Source of the DNA: Actinocatenispora thailandica
GTDB taxonomy: Bacteria > Actinomycetota > Actinomycetes > Mycobacteriales > Micromonosporaceae
Assembly (NCBI RefSeq): GCF_016865425.1
Contig: NZ_AP023355.1
Location: 7,314,198 to 7,378,197 of the forward strand
Length of the DNA: 64,000 bases
Direction of reading: 5' to 3'
Positions 16,299-24,835 of the stretch are shown one piece after another; position 1 is the stretch's first letter; the number at the start of each line of letters is the position of its first letter. Under the pieces are notes generated by a model. The model saw only the letters and a list, made by a program, of their open reading frames with translations, did not search any database and had not been told where the DNA came from. The translations under genes and the position numbers were made by a program.

Positions 16299-17210
16299 TC
16301 AGCGCGCGCCCGGTTGCCGGAGCAGGTCGAGCAGCTCGCCGAGGTCGGTCGGCGCTGCCACCCCGGCCGGGACGGGCCGGGCCTGCCAGCCGGGTCCGCA
16401 GGTGGCGACGACCGGGGGTCGCGGCCGGGCCGTCGTCGCCGCCTCCAGCTGCCGGCGGTCCTCGCGGTGCAGCCGGTGCGACCAGAGCACGACGGCGCGC
16501 GCGCCGGTCTTGCGGATCGCGGCCGACAGCGCCTGGGCCGGGACGCGCGCGCCCAGCAGCCGGCTGCCCAGCCCCAGCTCGGCCAGGGCGGCGGCCACCG
16601 CCTCCAGCGCCAGGGTGTGTTGCTCGTCCGGACCGCAGGCGAGCAGCACGGTCGGTCGGGCGTCGCTGCGCGGCACCGCGGCGAGGGCCCGGGAGATGGC
16701 GTTCGACAGCAGGTGTTCCACCTCGACGTAGCGGCCGGTACGGGAGTGCCGGCGGCCGATGTCGATCAGTGCGGGGGCCATCAGCGTCGTCCAGGCCGAG
16801 AGGACCCCCCGGCGCAGGGCCTGTGCGAGCAGCCGGTCGGTCTGCCCGACGTCCAGGGCGAGCGCCGCGCGGCGTAGTCCGGCCACCTCCCCGGTCGGGG
16901 CGGTGGGCGGTTCGGGGATGTCGCCGCCGGCGGGTGCGGCCGGGGACTGCCGGGCGATGCGGGCCGCCTCGGCCGGTGCGACGCCGTCGACGGTGAGCTG
17001 CCGCATCAGCCGGAGGCGGGCGAGGTCGGCGCCGTCGTAGCGGCGGTGTCTGCCGGTCTCCCGCCGCGCCGGGCCCAGGCCGTACCGGCGGTCCCAGGTT
17101 CGGATCGTGGTGACGGCGACGCCCAGCTCCCGCGCGACCTCGCCGGCGCTGAGGCTGCGCTCGTCGTCGCTCGTCTCGCCGGGGCCGAGGCTGCGCTCGT
17201 CGTCGCTCAC
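16299..17210 (-). CDS. litR: MerR-type B12-dependent photoreceptor regulator (CarH/LitR family)
   Basis: Reads as a light-sensing repressor of the CarH/LitR family (303 residues from GTG 17210). The N-terminal MerR helix-turn-helix (about 20-50) is SLSAGEVARELGVAVTTIRTWDRRYG. The central four-helix bundle has Trp140 and the VEVEH motif (His about 166). The cobalamin-binding Rossmann part has GPDEQHTL, with His about 198 in the position of the cobalt-coordinating lower ligand, then RLLGARVPAQALSAAI and AVVLWSHRL. CarH proteins bind DNA in the dark as adenosylcobalamin tetramers and release it in light. It diverges from the carotenoid-photolyase operon, the classic context. The longer frame to 17360 overlaps its own promoter; GTG 17210 overlaps the stop of a short upstream ORF. 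Confidence 0.88.
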   Translation of the reverse strand: MSDDERSLGPGETSDDERSLSAGEVARELGVAVTTIRTWDRRYGLGPARRETGRHRRYDGADLARLRLMRQLTVDGVAPAEAARIARQSPAAPAGGDIPEPPTAPTGEVAGLRRAALALDVGQTDRLLAQALRRGVLSAWTTLMAPALIDIGRRHSRTGRYVEVEHLLSNAISRALAAVPRSDARPTVLLACGPDEQHTLALEAVAAALAELGLGSRLLGARVPAQALSAAIRKTGARAVVLWSHRLHREDRRQLEAATTARPRPPVVATCGPGWQARPVPAGVAAPTDLGELLDLLRQPGAR

Positions 17211-17305
17211 CGCTGCGTGCTCCGGCGCGGCGGTGCGGCCGGGGCACCGGCGGGGCGGCGGGTCCGCGTCGCGGTGGACGTCGCGGTGGACGTCGCGGTG
17301 GACAT
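17147..17305. repeat. Short tandem and direct repeats at the 5' end of the photoreceptor gene
   Basis: Three 12-bp units (GTGGACGTCGCG on the plus strand, 17275-17305) and two copies of a roughly 20-bp block containing GAGGCTGCGCTCGTCGTCGC (near 17148-17208) lie in the N-terminal coding part. The latter produce the doubled SDDERSL peptide. Confidence 0.7.
17207..17305 (-). CDS. Short upstream ORF coupled to the photoreceptor gene
   Basis: A 32-codon ORF starts at ATG 17305 with a very strong ribosome site (GGGGAGG, 17320-17314) and ends with a TGA overlapping the GTG start of the CarH-like gene (GTGA). It begins MSTATSTATSTAT, encoded by three 12-bp repeats, and continues Arg/Pro-rich. It may be a leader controlling translation of the regulator, or, if one base has been lost or gained in the repeats, the true N-terminus of the regulator itself. 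Both readings fit the visible promoter at 17348-17353. Confidence 0.45.
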   Translation of the reverse strand: MSTATSTATSTATRTRRPAGAPAAPPRRSTQR

Positions 17306-17347
17306 GCCGTTCCCCTCCCCGATTGGCCGGCCGGACGAGAACACCGT

Positions 17348-17353
17348 AACCTA
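17348..17353 (-). promoter_or_regulatory. litR: Candidate -10 of the CarH/LitR gene
   Basis: TAGGTT on the minus strand predicts a transcript start near 17341, which leaves a roughly 36-nt leader with the GGGGAGG ribosome site before ATG 17305. This makes any start at 17360 unlikely. Confidence 0.4.
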
Positions 17354-17363
17354 ATCTCATAGC

Positions 17364-17384
17364 TGCGTCGTTTTACGCATCGAT
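17364..17384. promoter_or_regulatory. Shared crt promoter element, copy 1
   Basis: A 21-bp element with half-sites TGCGTCG and GCATCGAT, the GCRTCG cores 12 bp apart. It matches 18 of 21 positions of the element at 24740-24760 in front of crtE. It sits between the -10 of the photoreceptor gene and the first codon of crtB, so one bound repressor could control both directions. Probably the CarH/LitR operator (inference). Confidence 0.55.
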
Positions 17385-18308
17385 ATGCCGTCGACTCGGG
17401 GTGGTTTCGTGGCGTCTTTGTCGGCCTCGTACGAATACTGCCGTGCGCTGCACCGTCGGCACGGTCGCAGCTACTACCTGGCGACCCGGCTGCTGCCGGC
17501 GTGGAAACGGCGACACGTGCACGCGCTGTACGGCTTCACCCGGTACACCGACGACATCGTCGACCAGCTCGAGACCGGGCGCGGTGGCGACGCCCAGCAC
17601 CGGGCCAGGCGGCTGGACGGTTGGACGGCGCGGTTCCGGGCCGGCCTGGCCGGCGAGCCCACCGGGCCGGATCCGATCCTGCCCGCGGTGCTGCACACCA
17701 TCGCCGTGTTCGACCTGCCGCTGGCGGACTTCGACGCGTTCCTGACCAGCATGCGGATGGACCTGACCGTCCGGGAGTACCAGGACTATTCCGATCTGCT
17801 CGGCTACATGGAGGGTTCGGCGGCGGTCATCGGCACGATGATGCTGCCCGTCCTGCTGGCCGAGAACCGCGCGGGGCGGCCGGCGGCGGACCGGCTGGCG
17901 GCGATGCGAGAGCCCGCCCGGCAGCTGGGGCTGGGCTTCCAGCTGACGAACTTCATCCGCGACGTCGCCGAGGACCTGCAGCGCGACCGGGTGTACCTGC
18001 CGCAGCGGGATCTGGACCGGTTCGGGGTGTCCCGCGCCGACCTGGCCGCCGACTCGGCCGGCCCGGCGGTCCGCGAGCTGGTCCGCTTCGAGATCGACCG
18101 GGCCCGGGAGCACTACCGGGCGGCCGAGCCGGGCATCGCGCTGCTGCCCCCGGTGTCGCAGCGGTGCATCCGGCTGGCGGCGACGGTCTACGGCGGGATC
18201 CTGGTCGAGATCGAACGCAACGGCTACGACGTGCTGTCCCGGCGCGCGGTGGTGCCGCGGCGGCGCCGGCTGACCGCGGTGATCCAGCAGTTGGGGCGCC
18301 CGGCATGA
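17385..18308 (+). CDS. crtB: Phytoene synthase
   Basis: A 307-residue enzyme condensing two geranylgeranyl diphosphates to phytoene. Both aspartate-rich sites are present: YTDDIVDQLE near residue 55 and NFIRDVAEDLQRDRVYLP near residue 190. Also seen are the YCRALHRRHGRSYYLATRLLP start and the QLGLGFQLTN helix typical of trans-isoprenyl synthases. A squalene-synthase-like role is less likely in this context. ATG 17385 directly follows the putative operator and has no ribosome site. GTG 17409, with GGGGTGG upstream, is a reasonable alternative (299 residues). The TGA overlaps the photolyase ATG. First gene of the light-regulated operon. Confidence 0.9.
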   Translation: MPSTRGGFVASLSASYEYCRALHRRHGRSYYLATRLLPAWKRRHVHALYGFTRYTDDIVDQLETGRGGDAQHRARRLDGWTARFRAGLAGEPTGPDPILPAVLHTIAVFDLPLADFDAFLTSMRMDLTVREYQDYSDLLGYMEGSAAVIGTMMLPVLLAENRAGRPAADRLAAMREPARQLGLGFQLTNFIRDVAEDLQRDRVYLPQRDLDRFGVSRADLAADSAGPAVRELVRFEIDRAREHYRAAEPGIALLPPVSQRCIRLAATVYGGILVEIERNGYDVLSRRAVVPRRRRLTAVIQQLGRPA

Positions 18309-19636
18309 GCGCCGAGCCGACCGCGATCGTGCTGTTCACCCGCGATCTGCGGGTGCACGACAACCCGGCGCTGGAGCTGGCGTGCCGGTCGGCGCGCCGG
18401 GTGGTACCGCTGTTCGTGGTGCACGAGGGGCTGGGTTTCGCGACCCCCAACCGCCGGCGCTTCCTGCACGAGAGCCTGGCCGACCTGCGGGAGAACCTGC
18501 GCGGCCGGGGCGGCGAGCTGATCGTCCGGTACGGCGATCCGGTGGTCGAGCTGCTGCGCCTCGCCGGGGAGGTGCACGCCGAGACGATCGTGCTGGCCCG
18601 GGACGTCAGCCGGTACGCGCAGCGGCGGGCCGACCGCATCGCCCGCGCGGCCGGGCGGCAGCGCATCCGGGTACGCACCGTCGACTCGGTCACCGTGGCC
18701 CCGCCGGCGGCGCTGACCCCGTCCGGCGGCGGCGACCACTTCCGGGTCTTCACCCCGTACTGGCGTGCCTGGTCGGGGCACGCCCGGCGCACCGTGCCGG
18801 CGGCACCGGACCGGATCGAGGTACCCGCCGGGCTGCGCTGCGGCCGGCTGCCACCGGCCGGCTCGCCCCGGGCCCAGCTGCCCACCGGCGGGGAGACCGC
18901 GGCGCGGCGCCGGATGCGGTCCTGGCTTTCCGGCAGGCTGGCCGACTACGCCGACCGGCACGACGACCTGCCCGGCGACGCGACGTCGCGGCTGTCCGCC
19001 GACCTGCACTTCGGCACCCTGTCGCCGCTGGAGTTGACCCTCGCCGCCGAGCGGGTCGGCGGCGACGGCGCCGCCGCGTACGTCCGGCAGCTGTGCTGGC
19101 GGGACTTCCACGCCCAGGTCACCTACGCGTTCCCGGACATCACCCGGGCGGACTACCGGCCGCGCGGCCGGGACTGGCGGGACGACCCGGACGCGCTGGA
19201 CGCCTGGCGGTCCGGGTGGACCGGGTTGCCGATCGTGGACGCCGGGATGCGCCAGCTGGCCGCCGAGGGGTTCCTGCACAACCGGGCCCGGCTGCTCGTC
19301 GCCTCGTTCCTCACCAAGCAGCTCGGCCTGCACTGGGCGGCCGGCGCGCGGCACTTCTTCGACCAGCTGGTCGACGGCGACATCGCCAACAACGCCGGCA
19401 ACTGGCAGTGGGTCGCCGGCACCGGCAACGACACCCGGCCCAACCGCCGGTTCAACCTGCTGCGCCAGGCGCACCGGTTCGACCCCGACGGCGCCTACGT
19501 GCGCCGCTACGTCCCGGAGCTGGCCGGGGTCGCCGGCGCCTCCGTGCACACCCCGTGGCGGCTGGACCGGCCGCCGGCCGGCTACCCGGCACCGCTGCTG
19601 GATCTCGACGGCGACCAGGGCGGGCAGCGCCGATGA
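18305..19636 (+). CDS. phr: Deoxyribodipyrimidine photolyase (CPD photolyase, class I)
   Basis: A 443-residue flavoenzyme that splits UV-induced pyrimidine dimers with blue light. It starts with the photolyase N-terminal alpha/beta domain (IVLFTRDLRVHDNPALELA). The FAD domain shows the signature motifs WRDFHAQVTYAFPD, WRSGWTGLPIVDAGMRQL, FLHNRARLLVASFLTKQLGLHW and the DIANNAGNWQWVAGTGNDTRP segment, which binds flavin and holds the Trp electron chain. ATGA overlap with crtB on the left. Placement inside a carotenoid operon divergent from a CarH-type regulator fits co-induction of photoprotection and photorepair by light. Confidence 0.94.
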   Translation: MSAEPTAIVLFTRDLRVHDNPALELACRSARRVVPLFVVHEGLGFATPNRRRFLHESLADLRENLRGRGGELIVRYGDPVVELLRLAGEVHAETIVLARDVSRYAQRRADRIARAAGRQRIRVRTVDSVTVAPPAALTPSGGGDHFRVFTPYWRAWSGHARRTVPAAPDRIEVPAGLRCGRLPPAGSPRAQLPTGGETAARRRMRSWLSGRLADYADRHDDLPGDATSRLSADLHFGTLSPLELTLAAERVGGDGAAAYVRQLCWRDFHAQVTYAFPDITRADYRPRGRDWRDDPDALDAWRSGWTGLPIVDAGMRQLAAEGFLHNRARLLVASFLTKQLGLHWAAGARHFFDQLVDGDIANNAGNWQWVAGTGNDTRPNRRFNLLRQAHRFDPDGAYVRRYVPELAGVAGASVHTPWRLDRPPAGYPAPLLDLDGDQGGQRR

Positions 19637-19677
19637 GTGCCGGCCGCGCCCTCCGGCGCCATCGGTGGGAGCCGTGA
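19633..19677 (+). CDS. 14-codon ORF bridging photolyase and lycopene cyclase genes
   Basis: ATG 19633 overlaps the photolyase stop (ATGA). The frame reads MSAGRALRRHRWEP and stops with TGA 19675-19677, which overlaps the ATG of the next gene (TGATG). It may only pass ribosomes along the operon. Protein function is doubtful. Confidence 0.35.
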   Translation: MSAGRALRRHRWEP

Positions 19678-19994
19678 TGGACGGCTGGCAGTACCTCGCG
19701 GTGCTGGCGCTGTGCGTGGCGGTCACGGTGCCGCTGGAGTTCGTGCTCGGGGCCCGGGTGTACCGGCGGCCCCGGGTCCTGCTGGCCACGCTGGCGCCGG
19801 TCGTGGTCCTGTTCGGCGGCTGGGACCTGTTCGGCGCTTACCGCGGCGACTGGTGGTACGGCATCCGGCAGACCCTTGGCGTCCGGCTGCTGGGCCTGCC
19901 GGTGGAGGAGTGGCTGTTCTTCCTGGTCGTACCGCTGTGCGCGGTGCTGACGTTCGAGGCGCTCGGGACCGGACGGGGCCGCCGTGATCGGTGA
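19677..19994 (+). CDS. crtYc: Lycopene cyclase, heterodimeric type, subunit c
   Basis: A 105-residue, three-helix membrane protein. It has the actinobacterial CrtYc features: PLEFVLGARVYRRPR after the first helix, a WDLFGAYRGDWWYG loop, and the conserved PVEEWLFFLVVPL motif with acidic residues thought to protonate lycopene. It works with the next gene product as a split cyclase making beta- (or epsilon-) rings at the membrane. ATG 19677 overlaps the stop of the 14-codon ORF, and the 3' end overlaps crtYd by 11 nt. Confusion with a CrtYe subunit is possible because the families are close. Confidence 0.82.
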   Translation: MDGWQYLAVLALCVAVTVPLEFVLGARVYRRPRVLLATLAPVVVLFGGWDLFGAYRGDWWYGIRQTLGVRLLGLPVEEWLFFLVVPLCAVLTFEALGTGRGRRDR

Positions 19995-20343
19995 GTACAC
20001 CCTCGGGGCGATCGTGGCGCCGCCACTCGCGCTGGCGGTGGCCGCGCTGCTGCGTACCGGGCTGCTGTGCCGGGGCCGGTTCTGGCTGACGGTGGCGATC
20101 ACGCTGGCCTTCCAGGTGCCGGTCGACGGCTACCTGACCAGGCTGTCGGACCCGATCGTGCGCTACCGGGACGCGGCGACGTGCGGGATCCGGTTCCCGT
20201 GGGACATCCCGATCGAGGACTTCGGGTTCGGGTTCGCGCTGGTCGTGTGCACCCTGGCGATCTGGGTCCGGCTGAGCAGGCGTCCCACCGCCGGCCCGGC
20301 GGGCACCGGCCGCGAGGTGACCGGGGCGGGGGCGCGGCGATGA
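19984..20343 (+). CDS. crtYd: Lycopene cyclase, heterodimeric type, subunit d
   Basis: A 119-residue membrane protein with three helices and the second-half cyclase motif FPWDIPIEDFGFGFALV, equivalent to the PxE(E/D) box of the first subunit. The soluble loop YLTRLSDPIVRYRDAATCGI precedes it, as in CrtYd/CrtYf. GTG 19984 lies inside the crtYc gene. The TGA overlaps the ATG of the acyltransferase gene. Together the pair converts lycopene into a cyclic carotene, so the final pigment should be a cyclic C40 carotenoid. Confidence 0.8.
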   Translation: MIGEYTLGAIVAPPLALAVAALLRTGLLCRGRFWLTVAITLAFQVPVDGYLTRLSDPIVRYRDAATCGIRFPWDIPIEDFGFGFALVVCTLAIWVRLSRRPTAGPAGTGREVTGAGARR

Positions 20344-20990
20344 TCGACGCCGTACTGCGCGCCACCATGGACCGGGTCCTGCGCCGCGGGCTCGGCGCGG
20401 TGTGGGTACGTGGCGGGCTGCCGCCCGGCCCGGTGGTGTGGGCCGCGAACCACCACAGCTGGTGGGATCCGTTCGTCGCGGCCGGGCTGGTGCGCCGCGC
20501 CGGCCGGCAGCCGGCGCTGTTGATGGACCAGGCGAGCCTGAACCGCTACCCGTTCGCCCGGCGCGTCGGCGGGTTCGGCACCGACGAGCTGCCGTCCGGC
20601 ATCCGGTCGCTACGGGCCGGCCGGGTCCTGGTCATCTACCCGGAGGGCCGGCTGACCGCGCCCGGCCCACCCGGCCGGCTGGCCGCCGGGGCCGGCTGGT
20701 ACGCGCGGCACGCGCCGGCCCGGCTGCTGGTCGCCGCGACGCGGGTCGCCCTGCGCGGCGAGCAGCGGCCCTCGGCGTACGTCACCCTGACCGAACTCGC
20801 CGTCGACGGTGACGTCGAGGCGGTGACCGCGGCGCTGTCGGAGGCGCTGCGCGGGCAGCTGTCCGCGCTGGACACCGCGCTCGCCGAGCACGACCCGCGC
20901 CTCGCCCTGCCCGGCTTCCGGCGCGCCGTCACCGGCCGGCTCAGCTGGGATCAACGGGTCGACCGGCTGCGGCGGGGCCTCCCGTGGTGA
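20340..20990 (+). CDS. PlsC-type acyltransferase
   Basis: A 216-residue lysophospholipid-acyltransferase-like protein. The catalytic H(X4)D box is NHHSWWD near residue 38 and the substrate box is YPEGRL near residue 100. The domain is short, without strong membrane anchors. In carotenoid clusters of several bacteria a PlsC-type enzyme attaches a fatty acid to a carotenoid glycoside, and the next gene here is a glycosyltransferase, so the same role is inferred. A lipid-synthesis role cannot be excluded. ATGA overlap upstream and GTGA overlap downstream. Confidence 0.83.
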   Translation: MIDAVLRATMDRVLRRGLGAVWVRGGLPPGPVVWAANHHSWWDPFVAAGLVRRAGRQPALLMDQASLNRYPFARRVGGFGTDELPSGIRSLRAGRVLVIYPEGRLTAPGPPGRLAAGAGWYARHAPARLLVAATRVALRGEQRPSAYVTLTELAVDGDVEAVTAALSEALRGQLSALDTALAEHDPRLALPGFRRAVTGRLSWDQRVDRLRRGLPW

Positions 20991-22069
20991 GCCCGGTCGC
21001 CGCCGGCGTGCTGGCCTTCCACGCGGTCAAGCTGGCCGGCCTGGCGGTCAACATGGTGACCTTCCCGGTACTGCCGGCGCAGCCGCGCACCGCGACGGCC
21101 GGCCGCGTCGCCGTCTCGTTGCTGGTACCGGCGCGGGACGAGGCGGCGCGGCTGCCGGCGACGCTGCCCGGACTGCTCGCTCAGGCGGTGGACGAGATCC
21201 TGGTGCTGGACGACGGCTCCCGGGACGGCACTGCCGCCGTCGTGGCCGCCGCCGCGGCCGGGGATTCGCGGCTCCGGTTGGTACCGGGCCGCGCCGCGCC
21301 GGCCGGCTGGGTCGGCAAGAACTGGGCGTGCCAGCAGCTCGCGCAGGCGGCGCGGGGCGACCGGCTGGTGTTCTGTGACGCCGACGTGCACCTCGCGCCC
21401 GGCGCGGTCGACGCCGTGCTGGCCGAGATGGATCGGCAGCGCGCGCCGGTGCTGTCGGTGTTTCCGCGGCAGCGCACCGGCAGCCTCGGCGAACGGCTGA
21501 CGGTGCCGCTGATCGACGAGGTGCTGCTGTCGTTCCTGCCCTACCCGCTGCTGCGGCTGCCGGTCCCGGCGGCGGCCTGCGCGAACGGTCAGCTGATGGC
21601 CTTCGACCGGGACGGCTACGACCGGATCGGCGGGCACGCGTCGGTGGCCGGCGAGCTGGTCGAGGACCTCGCGCTGGCCCGGCGGGTCCGGCGGCTCGGC
21701 CTCCGGCTCGGCCTCGCACTCGGCGGCGAGGCGGTGCAGGCGCGGCTGTACGGCGGTTACGGCGAGGCGGTGCGCGGGTTCGCCAAGAGCCTGCGTGGCG
21801 CGCACTTCGGCAGCCGCGCGCTACTGCTGGCGAACCTGGCCGGGCACGCCGTGGCGTACACGGTGCCCTGGCTGCGGTGGAACTCCGGCCGGGCCTGGCG
21901 GATCGCCGCGGTCGCCGGCCTGGTCGAGCGGGCCCTGGTCAACGCGAAGACCGGCCGCGGGCAGTACGCCGAGGTCGCGCTGGTGCCGTTCGTCGCCCCG
22001 GCGGTGGTGCCGGCCGTGGCCGCCGCGCTCCGGCGGCGGGTGCGGTGGAAGGGACGCGAGTACCGGTGA
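20987..22069 (+). CDS. Family 2 glycosyltransferase (CrtQ-like)
   Basis: A 360-residue GT-A enzyme. It opens with a hydrophobic helix ([20 protein letters not shown]), then [18 protein letters not shown], the nucleotide-sugar motifs [10 protein letters not shown] and [13 protein letters not shown] (DxD), [12 protein letters not shown], and [15 protein letters not shown] (the ED base). C-terminal hydrophobic segments anchor it in the membrane. The layout matches carotenoid glucosyltransferases such as the diaponeurosporenoate type. It probably glycosylates a hydroxylated or carboxylated carotenoid made by the P450 gene that follows. GTG 20987 overlaps the previous stop; GTG 20984 is also possible. 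Confidence 0.86.
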   Translation: MSPVAAGVLAFHAVKLAGLAVNMVTFPVLPAQPRTATAGRVAVSLLVPARDEAARLPATLPGLLAQAVDEILVLDDGSRDGTAAVVAAAAAGDSRLRLVPGRAAPAGWVGKNWACQQLAQAARGDRLVFCDADVHLAPGAVDAVLAEMDRQRAPVLSVFPRQRTGSLGERLTVPLIDEVLLSFLPYPLLRLPVPAAACANGQLMAFDRDGYDRIGGHASVAGELVEDLALARRVRRLGLRLGLALGGEAVQARLYGGYGEAVRGFAKSLRGAHFGSRALLLANLAGHAVAYTVPWLRWNSGRAWRIAAVAGLVERALVNAKTGRGQYAEVALVPFVAPAVVPAVAAALRRRVRWKGREYR

Positions 22070-23226
22070 GCGTCGCCATGCCGCCGGCCGTGCCGCTCGC
22101 CGACCTGTGGGGGTGGACGGCGCATCCGCTGCGGTTGCTGTCCGCCGGGGCCGCGGCCGGGCCGGTCTTCCCGCTGCGGCTGTGGCGCCGGGTGCTGGTC
22201 GGCTACCGCCCGGACTGGAACCGGGCCGTGCTCGGTGACCTGGACACGTTCCGCAGCGTCGGGAGCCTCAGCGGGCTGACCCCGTACCTGGCGGCCGGCA
22301 TCGTGCACACCGACGCGCCCGAGCACCACCCGCGTCGCCGTCAGCTCAACCGGCACTTCAGTACGCGCGCCCTCGCGGCGCTGTCGGACCGGCTGGCGGA
22401 GCTGGCGGTCCGGTACCGCCCGGCCGAGACGTTCGAGGCTTCCCGCTGGTCGGCGACGCTGGTCCGGCGGATGCTCAACGCGGCGCTGTTCGGCTCCGCG
22501 CTGCCGGACGCGTTGCTGGCGCGCTTCCTGGCACCGCTGGACCGCCGGCTGCCGGCCCCGCTGCTGCCCCGGCCGCGCATCTTCTCGCGCCTCGACGCGG
22601 CGATCGCGACGGTCCTCGCCGCGCCACCGCCGGGCTGCGTCGCGGCGCAGCTGGTCGGCGCTCCGGACGCGGTCGAGCAGCTTCGTACCGCGTTGGCGGC
22701 CGGCTACGACACCACCGCGCACACCCTGGCGTGGGCGGCGTGGCACCTGGCCGGGGAGACCGACGACCGGTACCGCACCGAGCCGGATCCGCTGATCGAC
22801 GAGGTGCTCCGGCTGTACCCGGCGGGCTGGATCGGCAGCCGGGTCGCCGCCCGCGACACCGGCTGCGCCGGGGTGCCGGTGCCGGCGGGCACCATGGTGC
22901 TCTACTCGCCCTACCTGACCCATCGCGACCCGTCGCTGTGGCCCGATCCGACGGCCTTCCGCCCGGACCGGTTCGCCGATGGCCGGCCCAGCTGGTCGTA
23001 CCTGCCGTTCGCGGCCGGGCCGCGCACCTGCCTGGGTGCGCACCTGGCGAGGCTGATGCTGCGCCGCGCGTTGGACCCGCTGCGTGCGCCGGCGTTCCGG
23101 CAGGGTACGGGTGATCCGGCGCCACGGGCCGGGCTGACCCTGCGGCCCGGTGGCCGGCTGCTGGTCGAGGTCGATCACGCCAGGCTGCGGCCCGCCCGGC
23201 GGTCGGTCAGCGCTGGCGGCCGGTGA
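22066..23226 (+). CDS. Cytochrome P450 of the carotenoid cluster
   Basis: A 386-residue soluble P450. The I-helix oxygen-binding motif is [13 protein letters not shown], the K-helix ExxR is DEVLRLYP and the haem loop is [17 protein letters not shown] with the Cys thiolate. [19 protein letters not shown] and [10 protein letters not shown] are also typical. The organisation resembles CYP175-like carotene hydroxylases. It is the last gene of the overlapping operon (GTGA with the glycosyltransferase gene), so it most likely adds the oxygen that is then glycosylated. The 3' end overlaps crtI, on the opposite strand, by 20 bp. The redox partner is not encoded nearby. Confidence 0.9.
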   Translation: MSVAMPPAVPLADLWGWTAHPLRLLSAGAAAGPVFPLRLWRRVLVGYRPDWNRAVLGDLDTFRSVGSLSGLTPYLAAGIVHTDAPEHHPRRRQLNRHFSTRALAALSDRLAELAVRYRPAETFEASRWSATLVRRMLNAALFGSALPDALLARFLAPLDRRLPAPLLPRPRIFSRLDAAIATVLAAPPPGCVAAQLVGAPDAVEQLRTALAAGYDTTAHTLAWAAWHLAGETDDRYRTEPDPLIDEVLRLYPAGWIGSRVAARDTGCAGVPVPAGTMVLYSPYLTHRDPSLWPDPTAFRPDRFADGRPSWSYLPFAAGPRTCLGAHLARLMLRRALDPLRAPAFRQGTGDPAPRAGLTLRPGGRLLVEVDHARLRPARRSVSAGGR

Positions 23227-24681
23227 CGCGTTCGGCCGCCAGCCGGGCGCTGACCAGGACCATCGGCACGCCGACGCCGGGCTGGGTACCGGAGCCGACG
23301 AACACCACGTTGTCCAGGCCGGGCGCCAGGTTGCCGGGCCGGAGCGGGCCGGTCTGGCTGAACAGGTGCGCGGCGGCGAACGGGGTACCGGCGGCCATCC
23401 CGGCCCGCGCCCAGTCGGCCGGCGTCACCGTGTGCCGCACCGCGGTCGCCGCGGTGAGGCCGCGGTAGCCACGCTGTTCCAGCGTCTCGAGCAGGTCGTC
23501 GGCGTACCTCTCGCCGATCGCCGGCCAGTCGATGCCGGCGGTCAGGTTCGGCGCCGGGGCGAGCACGTAGTAGGTCTGCCCGCCCGCGGGTGCCAGGCTC
23601 GGGTCGGTCGCGGTGGGGTTGCACACCAGCAGCGACGGGTCGCTCATCAGCTCACCCGCGTCGATGATCTGCCGGAACGTGCGCCGCCAGGCGGTACCGA
23701 AGTGGATGTTGTGGTGCGCGGCGCCGCGGTAGCGGGCGGTGGCACCCAGGTGCAGCAGCACGCAGGACGGCGAGTAGCGCAGTGGCCGGCGGAGCGGCCG
23801 GTGCAGCAGGTCGCGGTAGGCGACCGGCAGGTCGGGGTTGAGGACCACCACGTCGGCGGCGATGCGTTCCCCGTCGGCGGTGCGTACCGCGCGCGCCCGG
23901 GATCCGGCCAGTTCCACCTCGGTGACCGTGCGGCCGTACCGGATGTCGACGCCGTGCTTGGTCGCGGCCCCGGCCAGCGCGGTGGGCAGGGCGTGGACGC
24001 CGCCGCGCGGGAAGAACACGCCGGCCACCGTGTCCAGGTAGCTGATCACGCTGTACAGCGCCAGCGCGCGGTCCGGTGCCACCCCGGCGTACAGGGACTG
24101 GAACGAGAAGATCCGCCGGGTCCGTGGGTCGCGGAAGAAGTTGCCGATCTTGGGGCCGAGCCGGCGGAAGCCGCCCGCCGCGGCCAGCCGGGCGAGGTCG
24201 CGGCCGAGCAGGTCGACCGGCGAGTCGAAGTTGCGGTCGATGAACGAGTTCCACTCGATCTCGTACATCCGGCGCGCGTAGTCGGCGAACCGGAGGAAGC
24301 CGTCGGCCTCCCGCGGGCCGCACACGCGGGCGATCTCGGCGGCGGTACCGGCGGTGCTCTCGCGGATGTCCAGGGTCGAGCCGTCCGGGAAGTGCGCCCG
24401 GTAGCTGGGGTCCAGCCGGACCAGTTCCAGCCAGTCGGCGCGGTTCTCCCCGACGGCGGCGAGCGTGTCGTCGACCAGGTCCGGCATCGTCAGCACCGTC
24501 GGGCCGGTGTCGAAGGCGTACCCGCCGTCGGTGAGCCGGCCGGCCCGGCCGCCCGGCACGTCCGCCTGCTCCAGCACGGTGACCTGGCGGCCGGCGCCGG
24601 CGAGCCGGATGGCGCAGGCCAACCCGCCCAGACCCGCCCCACGATCACGACCCGGTCGGTCGCTCCGATCACCGTACGCAC
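23207..24681 (-). CDS. crtI: Phytoene desaturase, with a frameshift in its FAD-binding motif
   Basis: CrtI introduces the double bonds that turn phytoene into lycopene. The body is intact: DVPGGRAGRLTDGGYAFDTGPTVLTMP, DYARRMYEIEWNSFIDRN, VFFPRGGVHALPTAL and the C-terminal FVGSGTQPGVGVPMVL flavin motif. The N-terminal beta strand RVVIVG, reached from GTG 24681 with a GGAGGT ribosome site, lies in a different frame from the following AGLGGLACAIRL. The run of four C at 24637-24640 would need five to join them. A start at GTG 24688 in the body's frame would give RPGRDRGAGLGG and lose the first strand. Either this copy is damaged or one base is missing from the assembly. Divergent from crtE. Confidence 0.87.
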
Positions 24682-24739
24682 GGTGCACACCTCCACGAGG
24701 ATCCTGCGTCGGCGCCCACGGTAGCGTACGATCGTGTCG

Positions 24740-24760
24740 TGCGTCGATTTCTGCATCGAT
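24740..24760. promoter_or_regulatory. Shared crt promoter element, copy 2
   Basis: TGCGTCG and GCATCGAT half-sites with GCRTCG cores 12 bp apart, nearly the same as the element at 17364-17384. A weaker third unit (ACGATCG at 24728) precedes it in the same 12-bp phase. It lies between crtI and crtE, 59 bp from one start and 75 bp from the other. Confidence 0.55.
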
Positions 24761-24835
24761 TTTGCCGGGCCGCGGGCCGGACAGGCGCAGCGGTCCAGAG
24801 CAGTCCCTGCACCCCGAACACCGAGGTCCGCCGAG

